Shown one piece after another: positions 48,563 to 56,720 of a stretch of 64,000 bases of DNA. Origin of the DNA: VRUE01 sp036276735 (GTDB lineage: Bacteria; Actinomycetota; Thermoleophilia; Solirubrobacterales; 70-9); assembly GCA_036276735.1 (NCBI GenBank), contig DASUOH010000037.1, positions 1-64,000 of the forward strand, read 5' to 3'. Every line of letters begins with the position of its first letter. The first letter of the stretch is position 1. Below the pieces are notes generated by a model, which was given only the letters and a program-made list of their open reading frames with translations, ran no database searches and was not told where the DNA came from. The translations under genes were made by a program, and so were the position numbers.

Positions 48563-50194
48563 ATGCATGACTACGACTGGATAGTCGTCGGATCGGGCTT
48601 TGGGGGCTCGGTTTCAGCCTTGAGGCTGGCCGAAAAGGGCTACAGCGTCGCCGTGATCGAGTGCGGCAAGCGCTTCGACGACAAGGATTTCCCGAAGTCG
48701 ACCTGGGACCTGCGCCGCTACTTCTGGGCGCCGCGGCTCGGGCTGCGCGGCATCTTCCGGCTGAGCACCTTCAAGGACGTCGCCGTGGTCAGCGGCTCCG
48801 GCGTCGGCGGCGGCAGCCTCGGCTACGCCAACACCCTCTACGTCCCGCCCTCGCCCTTCTTCGAGGACCCCCAGTGGGCCGACCTCGCGGACTGGCAGCG
48901 TGAGCTCGCCCCCCACTACGAGACGGCCAAGCGGATGCTCGGCGTCGTGGTCCACACCGATGACGACGCCTCCGACCAGCTGCTGCGCGAGTTCGGCGAG
49001 GAGATCGGGGTCGGTGACACCTACACCAAGACCCCGATCGGGGTCTTCCTCGGCGAGGAGGGCAAGACGGTCGCCGACCCCTACTTCGGCGGTGAGGGAC
49101 CCGAACGCACCGGCTGCACGCACTGCGGCCGCTGCATGGTGGGCTGCCCGGTCGGCGCCAAGAACACGCTGGTCAAGAACTACCTCTGGTTCGCAGAGCG
49201 CCACGGCGCCCAGGTCTTGCCCGACCGGCTCGTCACCGACATCCGCCCCCTCGGCACCGACGGCCGCGATGGCTACGCGGTGACGAGCGAGCGCTCAGGG
49301 ATGTTCCGCGGCCGTGGCCGCCGCACGATCACGGCCCGCGGCGTCGTCGTCGCCGCCGGCGCGCTGGGCACCAACAAGCTGCTGCAGCGCTGCCGGCTCG
49401 GCGGCTCGCTGCCGAAGATCTCGCCGCGGCTCGGCGAGCTGGTCCGCACCAACAGCGAGATGATCCTCGCGGTCACGGTCCCCGAGGACTATCCCGACGA
49501 CCTCACCAGGCGGGTCGCGATCAGCTCCAGCATCTATCCCGACCCGCACACTCACATCGAGACGGTCAGCTACGGCCACTCCGGCGACTCGATGAGCACC
49601 CTCTACACCCTGCTGGTCGGCGACGGCACCCGCGCGACCCGCCCGCTCAAGCTGCTCGCCCAGGTCCTCCGCCACCCGGTCAGGTTCGCCAAGACCCTGT
49701 GGCCGAAAGGCTGGTCGCGCCGCACGATCATCCTGCTCGTCATGCAGACGCTCGACAACGCGATCGCGCTGCGGCCGAAGCTGAAGCGCAATGGCGAGGT
49801 GCGGCTGCAGACCGAGCAGGACCCGGAGAAACCGAACCCCACCTTCATCCCGGTGGCCAACGAAGCTGCCGAATGGCTGGCCGAGCGCACCGGCGGGGTC
49901 GCCCAGAGCTCGGTCACCGAGGCGCTGATGAACATCCCGACGACCGCCCACATCCTCGGCGGCGCGGTGATCGGCCACGGCCCCGAGGTTGGCGTCGTCG
50001 ACGCCAACCAACGCGTCTTCGGCTACGAGAACCTGCTGGTCTGCGACGGCGCCGCGGTCCCCGCCAACGTCGGCGTCAACCCCTCCCTGACCATCACCGC
50101 CCTCGCCGAGCACGCGATGAGCCAGGTGCCCCCGAAGGAGGGAAGCGAGGCTCGCCCTCTCCCCGAAGCGGCGCGGCCGGCAGTCGCTTCTTAG
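48563..50194 (+). CDS. GMC oxidoreductase (cholesterol oxidase ChoD-like) with a CxxCxxCxxxC motif
   Basis: A 543-residue flavoprotein. The FAD-binding GSGFGG is at 10-15 and the C-terminal GMC signature is VCDGAAVPANVGVNPSLTIT. Cys185, Cys188, Cys191 and Cys195-Pro form a CxxCxxCxxxCP motif that is standard for a 4Fe-4S cluster; a similar stretch occurs in mycobacterial ChoD-type proteins. A GAKNTLVKNYL segment follows. It may oxidise a sterol-like or other secondary alcohol. TAGGCT lies seven bases before the ATG. The gene is flanked by inverted 70 bp repeats. Confidence 0.85.
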   Translation: MHDYDWIVVGSGFGGSVSALRLAEKGYSVAVIECGKRFDDKDFPKSTWDLRRYFWAPRLGLRGIFRLSTFKDVAVVSGSGVGGGSLGYANTLYVPPSPFFEDPQWADLADWQRELAPHYETAKRMLGVVVHTDDDASDQLLREFGEEIGVGDTYTKTPIGVFLGEEGKTVADPYFGGEGPERTGCTHCGRCMVGCPVGAKNTLVKNYLWFAERHGAQVLPDRLVTDIRPLGTDGRDGYAVTSERSGMFRGRGRRTITARGVVVAAGALGTNKLLQRCRLGGSLPKISPRLGELVRTNSEMILAVTVPEDYPDDLTRRVAISSSIYPDPHTHIETVSYGHSGDSMSTLYTLLVGDGTRATRPLKLLAQVLRHPVRFAKTLWPKGWSRRTIILLVMQTLDNAIALRPKLKRNGEVRLQTEQDPEKPNPTFIPVANEAAEWLAERTGGVAQSSVTEALMNIPTTAHILGGAVIGHGPEVGVVDANQRVFGYENLLVCDGAAVPANVGVNPSLTITALAEHAMSQVPPKEGSEARPLPEAARPAVAS

Positions 50195-50246
50195 CTCAGC
50201 GAGAGACGAGCGGGCAGCGGTGTCCGGACGAGTCCGGTGGGGGTGA

Positions 50247-50316
50247 AGCGTCTTGTACTTTTTCCGCGCTGCGGCCCACGGACGGCCGCGACGGGTCTTC
50301 GGAAAAAGTTAAGCGG
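50247..50316. repeat. 70 bp palindromic repeat, copy 2 (inverted)
   Basis: This is the inverted copy of 48438-48507: TTGTACTTTTTCCG and CGGAAAAAGTTAAG are the arms, with a loop that differs but stays GC-rich. It lies between the convergent GMC and superoxide dismutase genes. Confidence 0.7.
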
Positions 50317-50342
50317 AACCCCCGCCGGACTCATCCCCCGGG

Positions 50343-50942
50343 CTAACCCGCGTAACGCTCTCCCACGTAGTCCCAGTTCACCACGTTCCAGAAGGCGTCG
50401 ATGTATTCGGGACGCTTGTTCTGGTACTTCAGGTAATAGGCGTGCTCCCAGACGTCGCAGCCGAGCAGCGGCGTCTTGCCATCGGAGATCGGCGAGTCCT
50501 GGTTCGGGGTCGAGACGATCGCCAGGCCGGAGTCGTCGGAGACCAGCCAGGCCCAGCCGGAGCCGAAGCGGGCGATGCCGGCGGCTTTGAACTCGTCCTT
50601 GAAGGAGTCGAAGGAGCCGAACTTGTCGTCGATTGCGCTGGCCAGGTCGCCACCGGGGGCGCCGCCGCCGTCGGGGCTGAGCATCTGCCAGAAGAGGGTG
50701 TGGTTGGAGTGGCCGCCGGCGTTGTTGCGGACCGGCCCCTGCTTGTCGGACGGCAGGCTGTCGAGATTGCGCAGGACGTCCTCGACGTCGCGGTCGGCCC
50801 ACTCGGTCCCCTCCAGGGCGGCGTTGGCTTTGTCGACGTAGGCCTGGTGATGTTTGTCGTGGTGGACGCGCATCGTCGCCTCGTCGATGTGAGGCTCCAG
50901 CGCGTCGTAGGCGTAGGGCAAGTCGGGTACCGAGAAAGCCAT
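50343..50942 (-). CDS. superoxide dismutase, Fe/Mn family
   Basis: A 199-residue Fe/Mn superoxide dismutase converting superoxide to peroxide and oxygen. Metal ligands are visible in HHDKHHQAYV (His27), AGGHSNHTLFW, and DVWEHAYYLKY (Asp and His). GGHSNHTLFW with its Gly-Gly suggests the Mn or cambialistic type, but metal choice cannot be read safely. AAGGAG precedes the ATG. It is divergent from the sigma-B-like gene, and a sigma-B type promoter faces away from it. Confidence 0.95.
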   Translation of the reverse strand: MAFSVPDLPYAYDALEPHIDEATMRVHHDKHHQAYVDKANAALEGTEWADRDVEDVLRNLDSLPSDKQGPVRNNAGGHSNHTLFWQMLSPDGGGAPGGDLASAIDDKFGSFDSFKDEFKAAGIARFGSGWAWLVSDDSGLAIVSTPNQDSPISDGKTPLLGCDVWEHAYYLKYQNKRPEYIDAFWNVVNWDYVGERYAG

Positions 50943-50996
50943 CTGTTGCGTCTCCTTCGTCGTGTTCGCAGTCGCCTGGAGCCTAGTGCGCGCCGC

Positions 50997-51022
50997 GTTT
51001 TTCCTGCCGCCCCGCCGGGTAA
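50997..51022 (+). promoter_or_regulatory. sigma-B-like promoter GTTT-N16-GGGTAA upstream of the sigma gene
   Basis: GTTT (50997-51000) and GGGTAA (51017-51022) are spaced by 16 bases, the pattern of actinobacterial SigB/SigF promoters. It points at the sigma factor gene 100 bases on and suggests autoregulation. The same layout precedes the anti-sigma gene. Confidence 0.55.
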
Positions 51023-51121
51023 CCGCTCACTGTCCGACCGCAACCGGACTGATAGATCACCGCACGGCCCGTTTAAGGCTCAAGGGCGGTTCTCGACAGC
51101 AGGTACCGTCCAGCGTCACCC

Positions 51122-51931
51122 ATGCCAGCCCAGCGGCCAAGAGAGGAGAGCGAGCCGACGCCCAGCCCGGGCGCAGGCGAGCGCCTGGCGGGGGAAGCCG
51201 AGCTCTGGCGGCGCTTCGCCAAGACGCGCGACCCGGCGATCCGTGAGGAGCTGGTGCGGCGCAACCTGCCCTTCGCGAAGCGCCTGGCGCTGCGCTACAG
51301 GGGCGCCAGCGAGTCGTTCGACGATCTGCTGCAGGTCGCCAACCTCGGCCTGATCAACGCGATCGACCGCTTCGACCCCGAGCGCGAGATCCCCTTTACC
51401 GCCTTCGCCTCGCCGACCATCCTCGGCGAGCTCAAACGCCACTTCCGCGACCGCGTCTGGACGGTGCGCGTGCCGCGCGGCCTCCACGACCTGATGGCCG
51501 AAGTCGACAAAGCGATCACCGAGCTGACCAAGGAGCTGCAGCGCTCGCCCTCGGTGGCCGAGATCGCCGAGCGGCTCGAAGTCGAGCAGACCGACGTGCT
51601 CGAAGTGCTGGAGGCAAACCACAACCGGCGGCCGCTCTCGCTCGACCGGCCGGCCGGCAGCGAAGACGGCGACGAGGCGCCGCCCGCCGAGTGGGTCGGC
51701 TCAGAGGACGAGGGCTTCGAGCTGGTCGAGGGTCGCATCGCCCTCGACGCCGCCCTCCCCTACCTGGACGAGCGCGAGCGCCTGGTGCTCAAACTCCGCT
51801 TTGCCGAGGACATGACGCAGTCGCAGATCGCCGAGCGGATCGGCCACTCGCAGATGCATGTCTCCCGCATCCTGCGGCGCGCCCTCGCCCGCATCCGCGA
51901 GCAGATCAGGGAGCAGCAGCAAAGCGAATGA
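51122..51931 (+). CDS. sigma factor of the SigB/SigF group
   Basis: A 269-residue group 3 sigma factor. Region 2 contains NLPFAKRLALRYRG, FDDLLQVANLGLINAIDRFD and FTAFASPTILGELKRHFRD; region 3 has RVPRGLHDLMAEVDKAI; region 4 has LDERERLVLKLRFAEDMTQS and GHSQMHVSRILRRAL. The acidic insert between regions 3 and 4 is long. The 3' end overlaps the convergent anti-sigma-like gene by 26 bases. A typical stress-type sigma factor controlled by partner switching; the partners are the anti-sigma and STAS proteins next door. Confidence 0.92.
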   Translation: MPAQRPREESEPTPSPGAGERLAGEAELWRRFAKTRDPAIREELVRRNLPFAKRLALRYRGASESFDDLLQVANLGLINAIDRFDPEREIPFTAFASPTILGELKRHFRDRVWTVRVPRGLHDLMAEVDKAITELTKELQRSPSVAEIAERLEVEQTDVLEVLEANHNRRPLSLDRPAGSEDGDEAPPAEWVGSEDEGFELVEGRIALDAALPYLDERERLVLKLRFAEDMTQSQIAERIGHSQMHVSRILRRALARIREQIREQQQSE

Positions 51932-52748
51932 CGAGGTACTCGCCGTCGTCGGACTGATCGACGGTGAGCTCGTCGGCGAGCGCCTCGAGCGAGCCGCCGA
52001 CGTCGGGCACTTCCAGCTCCCTGCGGATCTTGTCGGCGGCGCCGGGGTCCATCGGGCCGAGCCGCAGCTCGATCGCTCCCTCGCGATCCTCGAGCCCGAG
52101 GCGGACCCGTCCGTCGTTGAAGTGCGAGGGCGCCGCGGCGGCGATCGCATCGGTGACCAGGACAGCGTCGGAGACGCGGTCGATCGAGAGGTCGCGGCGG
52201 GCGGCGAGAGCGCCGACCATCCTGGTGAGGACAGGCGCCAGCAGCTCGGGACGATCGGTGACCAGCTCGGTGCTGTCCGTCCGCGGTTCGAGCGTCACCA
52301 GGTCACCGCGCCCGTCGACGCCGCCGCCCTTCAGCGGCAGCCGCATCGTCACGACGGTCCCCTGGTCGAGCCCGCCCGAGATCGCGAAGCTGCTCGACAG
52401 CGCCGCGATCAGCGATAGGCCGAGCCGCAGGCTGGGCTGGTCGGGCTTAACCTCGGCCTGCGGGCGCATCCCCGAGCCCTTGTCGCGGACGACCACGGTC
52501 AGTCCGTCGTTGTCGGGCCTCGCTTCGACGCTGAGCGGGCCCGGCTCGCCCGGATAGGCGTGCGCGACCACGTTCATGCAGGCCTCGGTGACGACCGTCT
52601 TGAGGTCGGCGAGGCCGGGTTCGTCCATGCCGATCTCCTCGGCCAGACCGGCCAACGCGTGGCGGATCACAGCGACGTTCTCGGCCTTCGCGGGCAGCAT
52701 CATCTGCAGCCCCGTCGGCTTGTCGCTAGTCGTCGGGCTATTGGGCAT
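51906..52748 (-). CDS. anti-sigma regulatory kinase (RsbW/SpoIIAB-like), two-domain
   Basis: About 280 residues from ATG 52748. The N-terminal half is a GHKL kinase with TEACMNVVAHAYPGEPGPL (N box) and VVRDKGSGMRP (G1 box). The second half repeats the general fold without clear ATP-binding boxes (DAVLVTDAIAAAAPSHFNDG), suggesting a degenerate second domain. RsbW-like proteins bind the sigma factor and phosphorylate a STAS antagonist. It is convergent with the sigma gene and divergent from a STAS gene, and carries its own sigma-B-like promoter (52818-52843). Confidence 0.87.
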   Translation of the reverse strand: MPNSPTTSDKPTGLQMMLPAKAENVAVIRHALAGLAEEIGMDEPGLADLKTVVTEACMNVVAHAYPGEPGPLSVEARPDNDGLTVVVRDKGSGMRPQAEVKPDQPSLRLGLSLIAALSSSFAISGGLDQGTVVTMRLPLKGGGVDGRGDLVTLEPRTDSTELVTDRPELLAPVLTRMVGALAARRDLSIDRVSDAVLVTDAIAAAAPSHFNDGRVRLGLEDREGAIELRLGPMDPGAADKIRRELEVPDVGGSLEALADELTVDQSDDGEYLVIRFAAAP

Positions 52749-52817
52749 GGACGTAAGTTCCCGGCGGGGAGACGCTCCCGCGGCGCCGAGCATAATTGCC
52801 CGGCACTCGGACCATCG

Positions 52818-52843
52818 TTACCCCCGCCCCCGCCTGGCGAAAC
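52818..52843 (-). promoter_or_regulatory. sigma-B-like promoter GTTT-N16-GGGTAA upstream of the anti-sigma gene
   Basis: On the minus strand GTTT (52843-52840) and GGGTAA (52823-52818) are 16 bases apart, the same spacing as at 50997-51022. It points at the anti-sigma gene and would give negative feedback on the sigma factor. Confidence 0.55.
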
Positions 52844-52882
52844 CGCACCCCGGACGGGGATTCGTTCGATAGCATCGCGCCC

Positions 52883-53254
52883 GTGAGCCCGGCGCCTTTC
52901 GACGTCCAGAGCGAGGAGCTCGACAACGGGATTTGCGTCTTCACGGTGCGTGGCGAGCTCGACATGAACACCGCTCCCCAGCTCGAGCAGGCACTCGAGG
53001 CGGCGCTCGCAGACGAGGAAGCCGCCATCATGCTCGACCTCTCGGATTGCGAATTCATCGACTCGACCGGGATCGCCCTGATCGTGCGGACCTGGCAGCG
53101 ACTCGACCGTGACGCGGGCAACGGCGGCAAGGGCAAATTCGTGCTCTGCTGCGTGAACCACCAGGTCCGGCGCCTGCTCAAGATCACCGGCGTCGAATCG
53201 TCGATCTCCCTGCACGAACAGCGCGACGCGGCGCTGAGCGCGTTGCGCGGCTGA
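52883..53254 (+). CDS. STAS-domain anti-sigma factor antagonist
   Basis: About 123 residues from GTG 52883, which has TAGCAT seven bases upstream; the longer frame from 52796 lies in the promoter region. The STAS core DLSDCEFIDSTGIALIV holds the phosphorylatable Ser61-Thr62 pair. RsbV-like proteins free the sigma factor when dephosphorylated. Divergent from the anti-sigma gene and a likely substrate of it. A second STAS protein is at 54710-55066. Confidence 0.87.
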   Translation: MSPAPFDVQSEELDNGICVFTVRGELDMNTAPQLEQALEAALADEEAAIMLDLSDCEFIDSTGIALIVRTWQRLDRDAGNGGKGKFVLCCVNHQVRRLLKITGVESSISLHEQRDAALSALRG

Positions 53255-53273
53255 GCGACGGGCCGACTTCGCC

Positions 53274-54332
53274 TCACTGGCGGGCGCCAACCCCGCTACG
53301 CAACTCGCCGAGGCGAGCGGGGCCACCGGTCTCGCGATCGAGCGGCGGCGTCTCCATCCCCTCGGCATGCCGCACTCCCGCGAGCAGCTCGAGCAGGGCT
53401 TCGACCGCATCGACACGTGGCTGCCAGCCGAGCTCCACGCGCGCCCGGGTGCTGTCCAGCAGTGGCACCTTGAGCGCCATGTCGAGCCAGCCGGGCGGCG
53501 AGGGCTGCAAGCGCAGCTTCCAGCTCCAGTCGACAAGGGCGCGGGCAACACGGGGCTGCACGTCGAGCGGCCGGGCGCCGAGCGCCTCGGAGAGCCGCTC
53601 GGGATCGAGCACCGGGTCGGCGGCCAGGTTGAAGGCGCCACGGACGTCCCGCACCACCGCTTGGCGGTAGGCCTCGCCGACGTCGAGTGAGTGGACGGCC
53701 TGAAAGCGCAGGCCGGCGATCCGTGGCACGACCGGGATCAGGCGGGGGTGGATGAGGAAGCTGGGAAGGAAGGGTCCGACGAAGAGACGGCGGATCTCGC
53801 TTGCAGCCTCACCCTTGAAGATCAGCGCCGGGCGCAGCCGTACCACGCGGATCTCCGGGTGCCGCGTCTCGAAGCCGTCGAGCAGCGCCTCGACCGCCGC
53901 CTTGTGGCGCGAGTAGAAGGAGGTCGGGATCCCCGTCGTCGGCCACGACTCGTCGACGGCGCGGTCCTTGGGGCCCGGCCCGTAGGCCCCGACCGAGGAG
54001 GCGTAGACCAGGGCCGGGACGTCCGCCTCCGCGGCGGCCTCGAAGACCCGCTCGCTGCCCTCGACGTTGATCCGCTCGAGCGTCGCTTCGTCGCGCGAAG
54101 GCTGGATCGCCCAGGCGAGGTGGATCACGGCGCTGGCGCCGCGCAAGGAGTCGACAAGGGCCCGGCGGTCGGCGACGTCCGCCTCGACCCAGCGCGTCTT
54201 GGGCATCTTCAGCGCCGGCGTGCGCCGCGCCACCCCGACGATCTCCTCGACCAAGGGCTCGCGCCCCAGCGCGTCCAGCACGCTGGTGCCGACGTTGCCG
54301 GTCGCCCCGATCACCACGACTCGCTGGCCCAT
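53274..54332 (-). CDS. NAD(P)-dependent epimerase (extended SDR)
   Basis: A 352-residue extended SDR. GATGNVGTSV (9-18) binds the cofactor, VYASSVGAYGPG and SFYSRHKAAVE (YxxxK variant Y-S-R-H-K) give the active site. Conserved regions otherwise follow the UDP-sugar epimerase and dihydroflavonol reductase group; no substrate is certain. A perfect 22 bp palindrome sits 11 bases before its ATG. It lies between the two STAS genes on the other strand. Confidence 0.83.
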   Translation of the reverse strand: MGQRVVVIGATGNVGTSVLDALGREPLVEEIVGVARRTPALKMPKTRWVEADVADRRALVDSLRGASAVIHLAWAIQPSRDEATLERINVEGSERVFEAAAEADVPALVYASSVGAYGPGPKDRAVDESWPTTGIPTSFYSRHKAAVEALLDGFETRHPEIRVVRLRPALIFKGEAASEIRRLFVGPFLPSFLIHPRLIPVVPRIAGLRFQAVHSLDVGEAYRQAVVRDVRGAFNLAADPVLDPERLSEALGARPLDVQPRVARALVDWSWKLRLQPSPPGWLDMALKVPLLDSTRARVELGWQPRVDAVEALLELLAGVRHAEGMETPPLDRETGGPARLGELRSGVGARQ

Positions 54333-54342
54333 GCGACGCGTA

Positions 54343-54364
54343 TTCCCTCGCCGCGGCGAGGGAA
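54343..54364. promoter_or_regulatory. 22 bp perfect palindrome upstream of the epimerase gene
   Basis: TTCCCTCG and CGAGGGAA are joined by CCGCGG, so all 22 bases are self-complementary. It lies 10 bases before the epimerase start on the minus strand. It could be an operator or form a hairpin at the start of the transcript. Confidence 0.55.
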
Positions 54365-54709
54365 ACCCGGATGTCCCGACTCAGCCCTCGGCGCCGGTGT
54401 CTGTGTGAGAGGCGCCGACTCGGCTTTGACTCAGGCGAGCCGCGCTGCCTGGGGCCGGCGAGTCCTTCTTCGATGCCGAACAGCGCTCTCATGCTCGCAA
54501 AGCTGGGTCGCGGCCCAGATCGAATAATGGCGGCGCCGCGCCGGCGAGCCGGCACTGGACGAAATGACGAACGGAAGCTAACCTTTTCGGGCTGGGCCGC
54601 ACCGGGGCACTGGACTCGGCGCGACACGCTCCTAATAGCGGCACTGGAAACGCCCTCAACCGGCGCTTCCAGGGCCACGGTTCAACAATCTGCCTGGCCA
54701 GGAGAATTT
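54365..54709. other. non-coding stretch before the second STAS gene
   Basis: I see no credible gene. Long frames here are shadows of neighbours. The last part, around 54680-54709, is AT-richer and gives the AGGAGA site used by the STAS gene. Confidence 0.45.
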
Positions 54710-55066
54710 GTGGAGATACGAGGGAGCATGAGAGAGACGCTGGACGGCGGCCTCCGGCTGAGGACCACCGAAGAGGACTCGATCTGCACGCTGGCGCTTG
54801 CCGGCGAGCTCGACATGGCCAACGGGCCGGCCTTCACCGCCGAGCTGGCGCGGCTGGAGGCGTCGGGGGCCCCGGTCAAGATCGACCTGAGTGAGCTGGA
54901 GTTCATCGACTCGACCGGGATCGCGATTCTGGTTGCCGCCTACCAACGGCTCGACCGGCGCCTTCAGCTCGTACCGAGCCGGGCACGCGGAGTGCGGCGG
55001 GTGATCTCGTTGACCGGTCTCGACACGGCCCTGCCGTTCGCCCCCTCGCTCAACGGCAACAGCTAG
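54710..55066 (+). CDS. STAS-domain anti-sigma factor antagonist (second copy)
   Basis: About 118 residues from GTG 54710 (AGGAGA upstream; ATG 54728 is an alternative). The core DLSELEFIDSTGIAILV places the phosphorylatable Ser68-Thr69. It resembles the first STAS protein in length and in the LDMANGPAF/LDMNTAPQL segment. Two antagonists near one sigma/anti-sigma pair suggests two input signals. It converges on the heptose operon. Confidence 0.85.
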   Translation: MEIRGSMRETLDGGLRLRTTEEDSICTLALAGELDMANGPAFTAELARLEASGAPVKIDLSELEFIDSTGIAILVAAYQRLDRRLQLVPSRARGVRRVISLTGLDTALPFAPSLNGNS

Positions 55067-55083
55067 TCAACCGGGTACTCCCG

Positions 55084-56043
55084 TCAACCGGTGAAGGCCG
55101 GGCGCAGAGCCCGCAGCTGAGCCAGCACCGCGTCGGTCTCGATCTCGAGCAGGCCCGGGTCGACCTCCTCCCCGTGCGGGTCTCCGATCCGACCCTCCCA
55201 GAGCACCCGGTGGATCGGGCGCTGGTCGGGCGGCCCCCACTGGCGCGGCGAGGTGGGCCCGAAGAGGAGGACTGAGGGAACCGAGAGGGCCGTCGCGAGG
55301 TGTGCGACGCCGGTATCGCCGCAAACCAGGACCTCCGCGGCAACGAGGAAGGCGGCCAGGGTACGGACATCGGTGCGGCCGACGATCTCGTGGCCGGGGT
55401 CGAGTCCCGCCTCGGCGGCTATCCAGCGGGCCAGCCCGATCTCCTTGCGGCTCCCCGTGACGAGCACTTCGCGCCCCTGCTCGCGCTCGTGGCGGGCGAT
55501 CTCGGCCCAGCGCTCAGGCGGCCAGCGGCGCGAGGCGCTGGCCGCGCCGGGATGGATCAAGGTCGCCCCCTCCGCCCACGCGGGCAGCTCGACTTCGGGC
55601 CGCTCGATCTCGAGCTCGCCGGGGTCCGCCTCGATCCCGAAACGGCCAAGCAGGCGGCACCAGCGGCTCGCCTCGTGCTCCTCGGGGTCCCACTCGGGCA
55701 TGGCCGTCGTCTCGGCGACCGCGTCGTTGCGAAAGGCGATCAGCCGGCCCGGCCCTGTGGCCAGCAGCAGCCGGTGACTCTGCGGTCCTGCCCCGTGCAG
55801 GTTGACGGCAACGGCCGGTTCCCGTGGCAGCCGCTCGGGATCCGCTTCCAAGCCGGCGATACCGACGAGACCGTGCAGGCACGGCTCCCCTGCCTCGCGG
55901 ATCAACGGCAGCAGCGGCTCCAGCCAGCCGGGAGCCGCGAGCACCCGGCGCTGCTCCGGGAAGGCGCGGGCGATGCCGCGCAGCGCCGGCACCGCGGTCA
56001 GCAGGTCCCCGAGCCCGAGCGCCCGCAGGACGGTTACGGCCAC
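55084..56043 (-). CDS. GT9 heptosyltransferase-like protein (last gene of the operon)
   Basis: A 319-residue GT9 protein. The N-terminal VTVLRALGLGDLLTAVPALR and the nucleotide-heptose-binding VCGDTGVAHLATAL are the diagnostic GT9 parts, with LIHPGAASASRRWPPERWAE between. Such enzymes transfer heptose from ADP-heptose to a glycan. GTG 56043 overlaps the SDR gene by ten bases. The neighbouring hldE and gmhA/gmhB activities would supply the donor. Confidence 0.88.
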   Translation of the reverse strand: MAVTVLRALGLGDLLTAVPALRGIARAFPEQRRVLAAPGWLEPLLPLIREAGEPCLHGLVGIAGLEADPERLPREPAVAVNLHGAGPQSHRLLLATGPGRLIAFRNDAVAETTAMPEWDPEEHEASRWCRLLGRFGIEADPGELEIERPEVELPAWAEGATLIHPGAASASRRWPPERWAEIARHEREQGREVLVTGSRKEIGLARWIAAEAGLDPGHEIVGRTDVRTLAAFLVAAEVLVCGDTGVAHLATALSVPSVLLFGPTSPRQWGPPDQRPIHRVLWEGRIGDPHGEEVDPGLLEIETDAVLAQLRALRPAFTG

Positions 56044-56720
56044 GAGGTCTCCGTGGAAGGACAGAAGAGGGCATGGCGCAGCTCGACGCCCGGCGGGCGA
56101 CTGAGCGCGAAGACGACCGCCTCGGCGACCTCCTCGGGCGGCGACAGCCTGGCGTCCGGCGGCGGCTTGTACCGCTCGTCGCGGCCGTCGAAGAAGGCGG
56201 TGTCCATTCCGCCCGGCGTCAGCAGGGTCACCCCGACTTTGCCGGCGGTCTCGGCGGCGAGCGCCTGCGTGAACCCGACCACGCCGAACTTGCTGGCGCA
56301 GTAGGCGGTGGCGTCGGGGAAGCCGCGGATGCCAAGGGTGGAGGCGACGGTGACGACCCGGCCGTGCGAGTCGACCAGCGCCGGCAGCGCCGCCCGCACC
56401 ACCGCCGCGGTGCCGAGCAGGTTGACCGCGACGACCCGGTTCCAGGTCTCCACGGGGACGCCGTCAAGCGGCCCGCAGGCATCCATCCCACCCGCCGTCA
56501 CGACCCCGTCGAGGCCGCCGTGGGCCTCGATCACCTGCCGCGTCGCCGCTTCGGCCTTCTCCGTGTCGGCGAGATCCACCTCGACCGACTCGATCCCCTC
56601 GATCGGCCGTAGGTCGAAGCCGATCGCGGTGCCGCCCTCGCGCTCGACCGCAACCGCGACGGCACGGCCGAGCCCGGAGGCGGCGCCGGTGACGATCACC
56701 GTCCCGTCAGCGCTCGACAC
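56034..56720 (-). CDS. short-chain dehydrogenase/reductase within the heptose operon
   Basis: A 228-residue classical SDR with TGAASGLGRAVA, GGMDACGPL and the active-site YCASK (about 144-148). It is a short SDR and not the ~320-residue extended HldD epimerase, so it does not obviously complete the ADP-L-glycero-D-manno-heptose route. A sugar-modifying oxidoreductase role is plausible. It overlaps hldE by 14 bases upstream. Confidence 0.82.
   Translation of the reverse strand: MSSADGTVIVTGAASGLGRAVAVAVEREGGTAIGFDLRPIEGIESVEVDLADTEKAEAATRQVIEAHGGLDGVVTAGGMDACGPLDGVPVETWNRVVAVNLLGTAAVVRAALPALVDSHGRVVTVASTLGIRGFPDATAYCASKFGVVGFTQALAAETAGKVGVTLLTPGGMDTAFFDGRDERYKPPPDARLSPPEEVAEAVVFALSRPPGVELRHALFCPSTETSWP

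Noticed and set aside
54371..55066. 231-residue reading of the second STAS protein
   Set aside because: Residues before GTG 54710 have no family similarity, and an AGGAGA site supports the shorter form.
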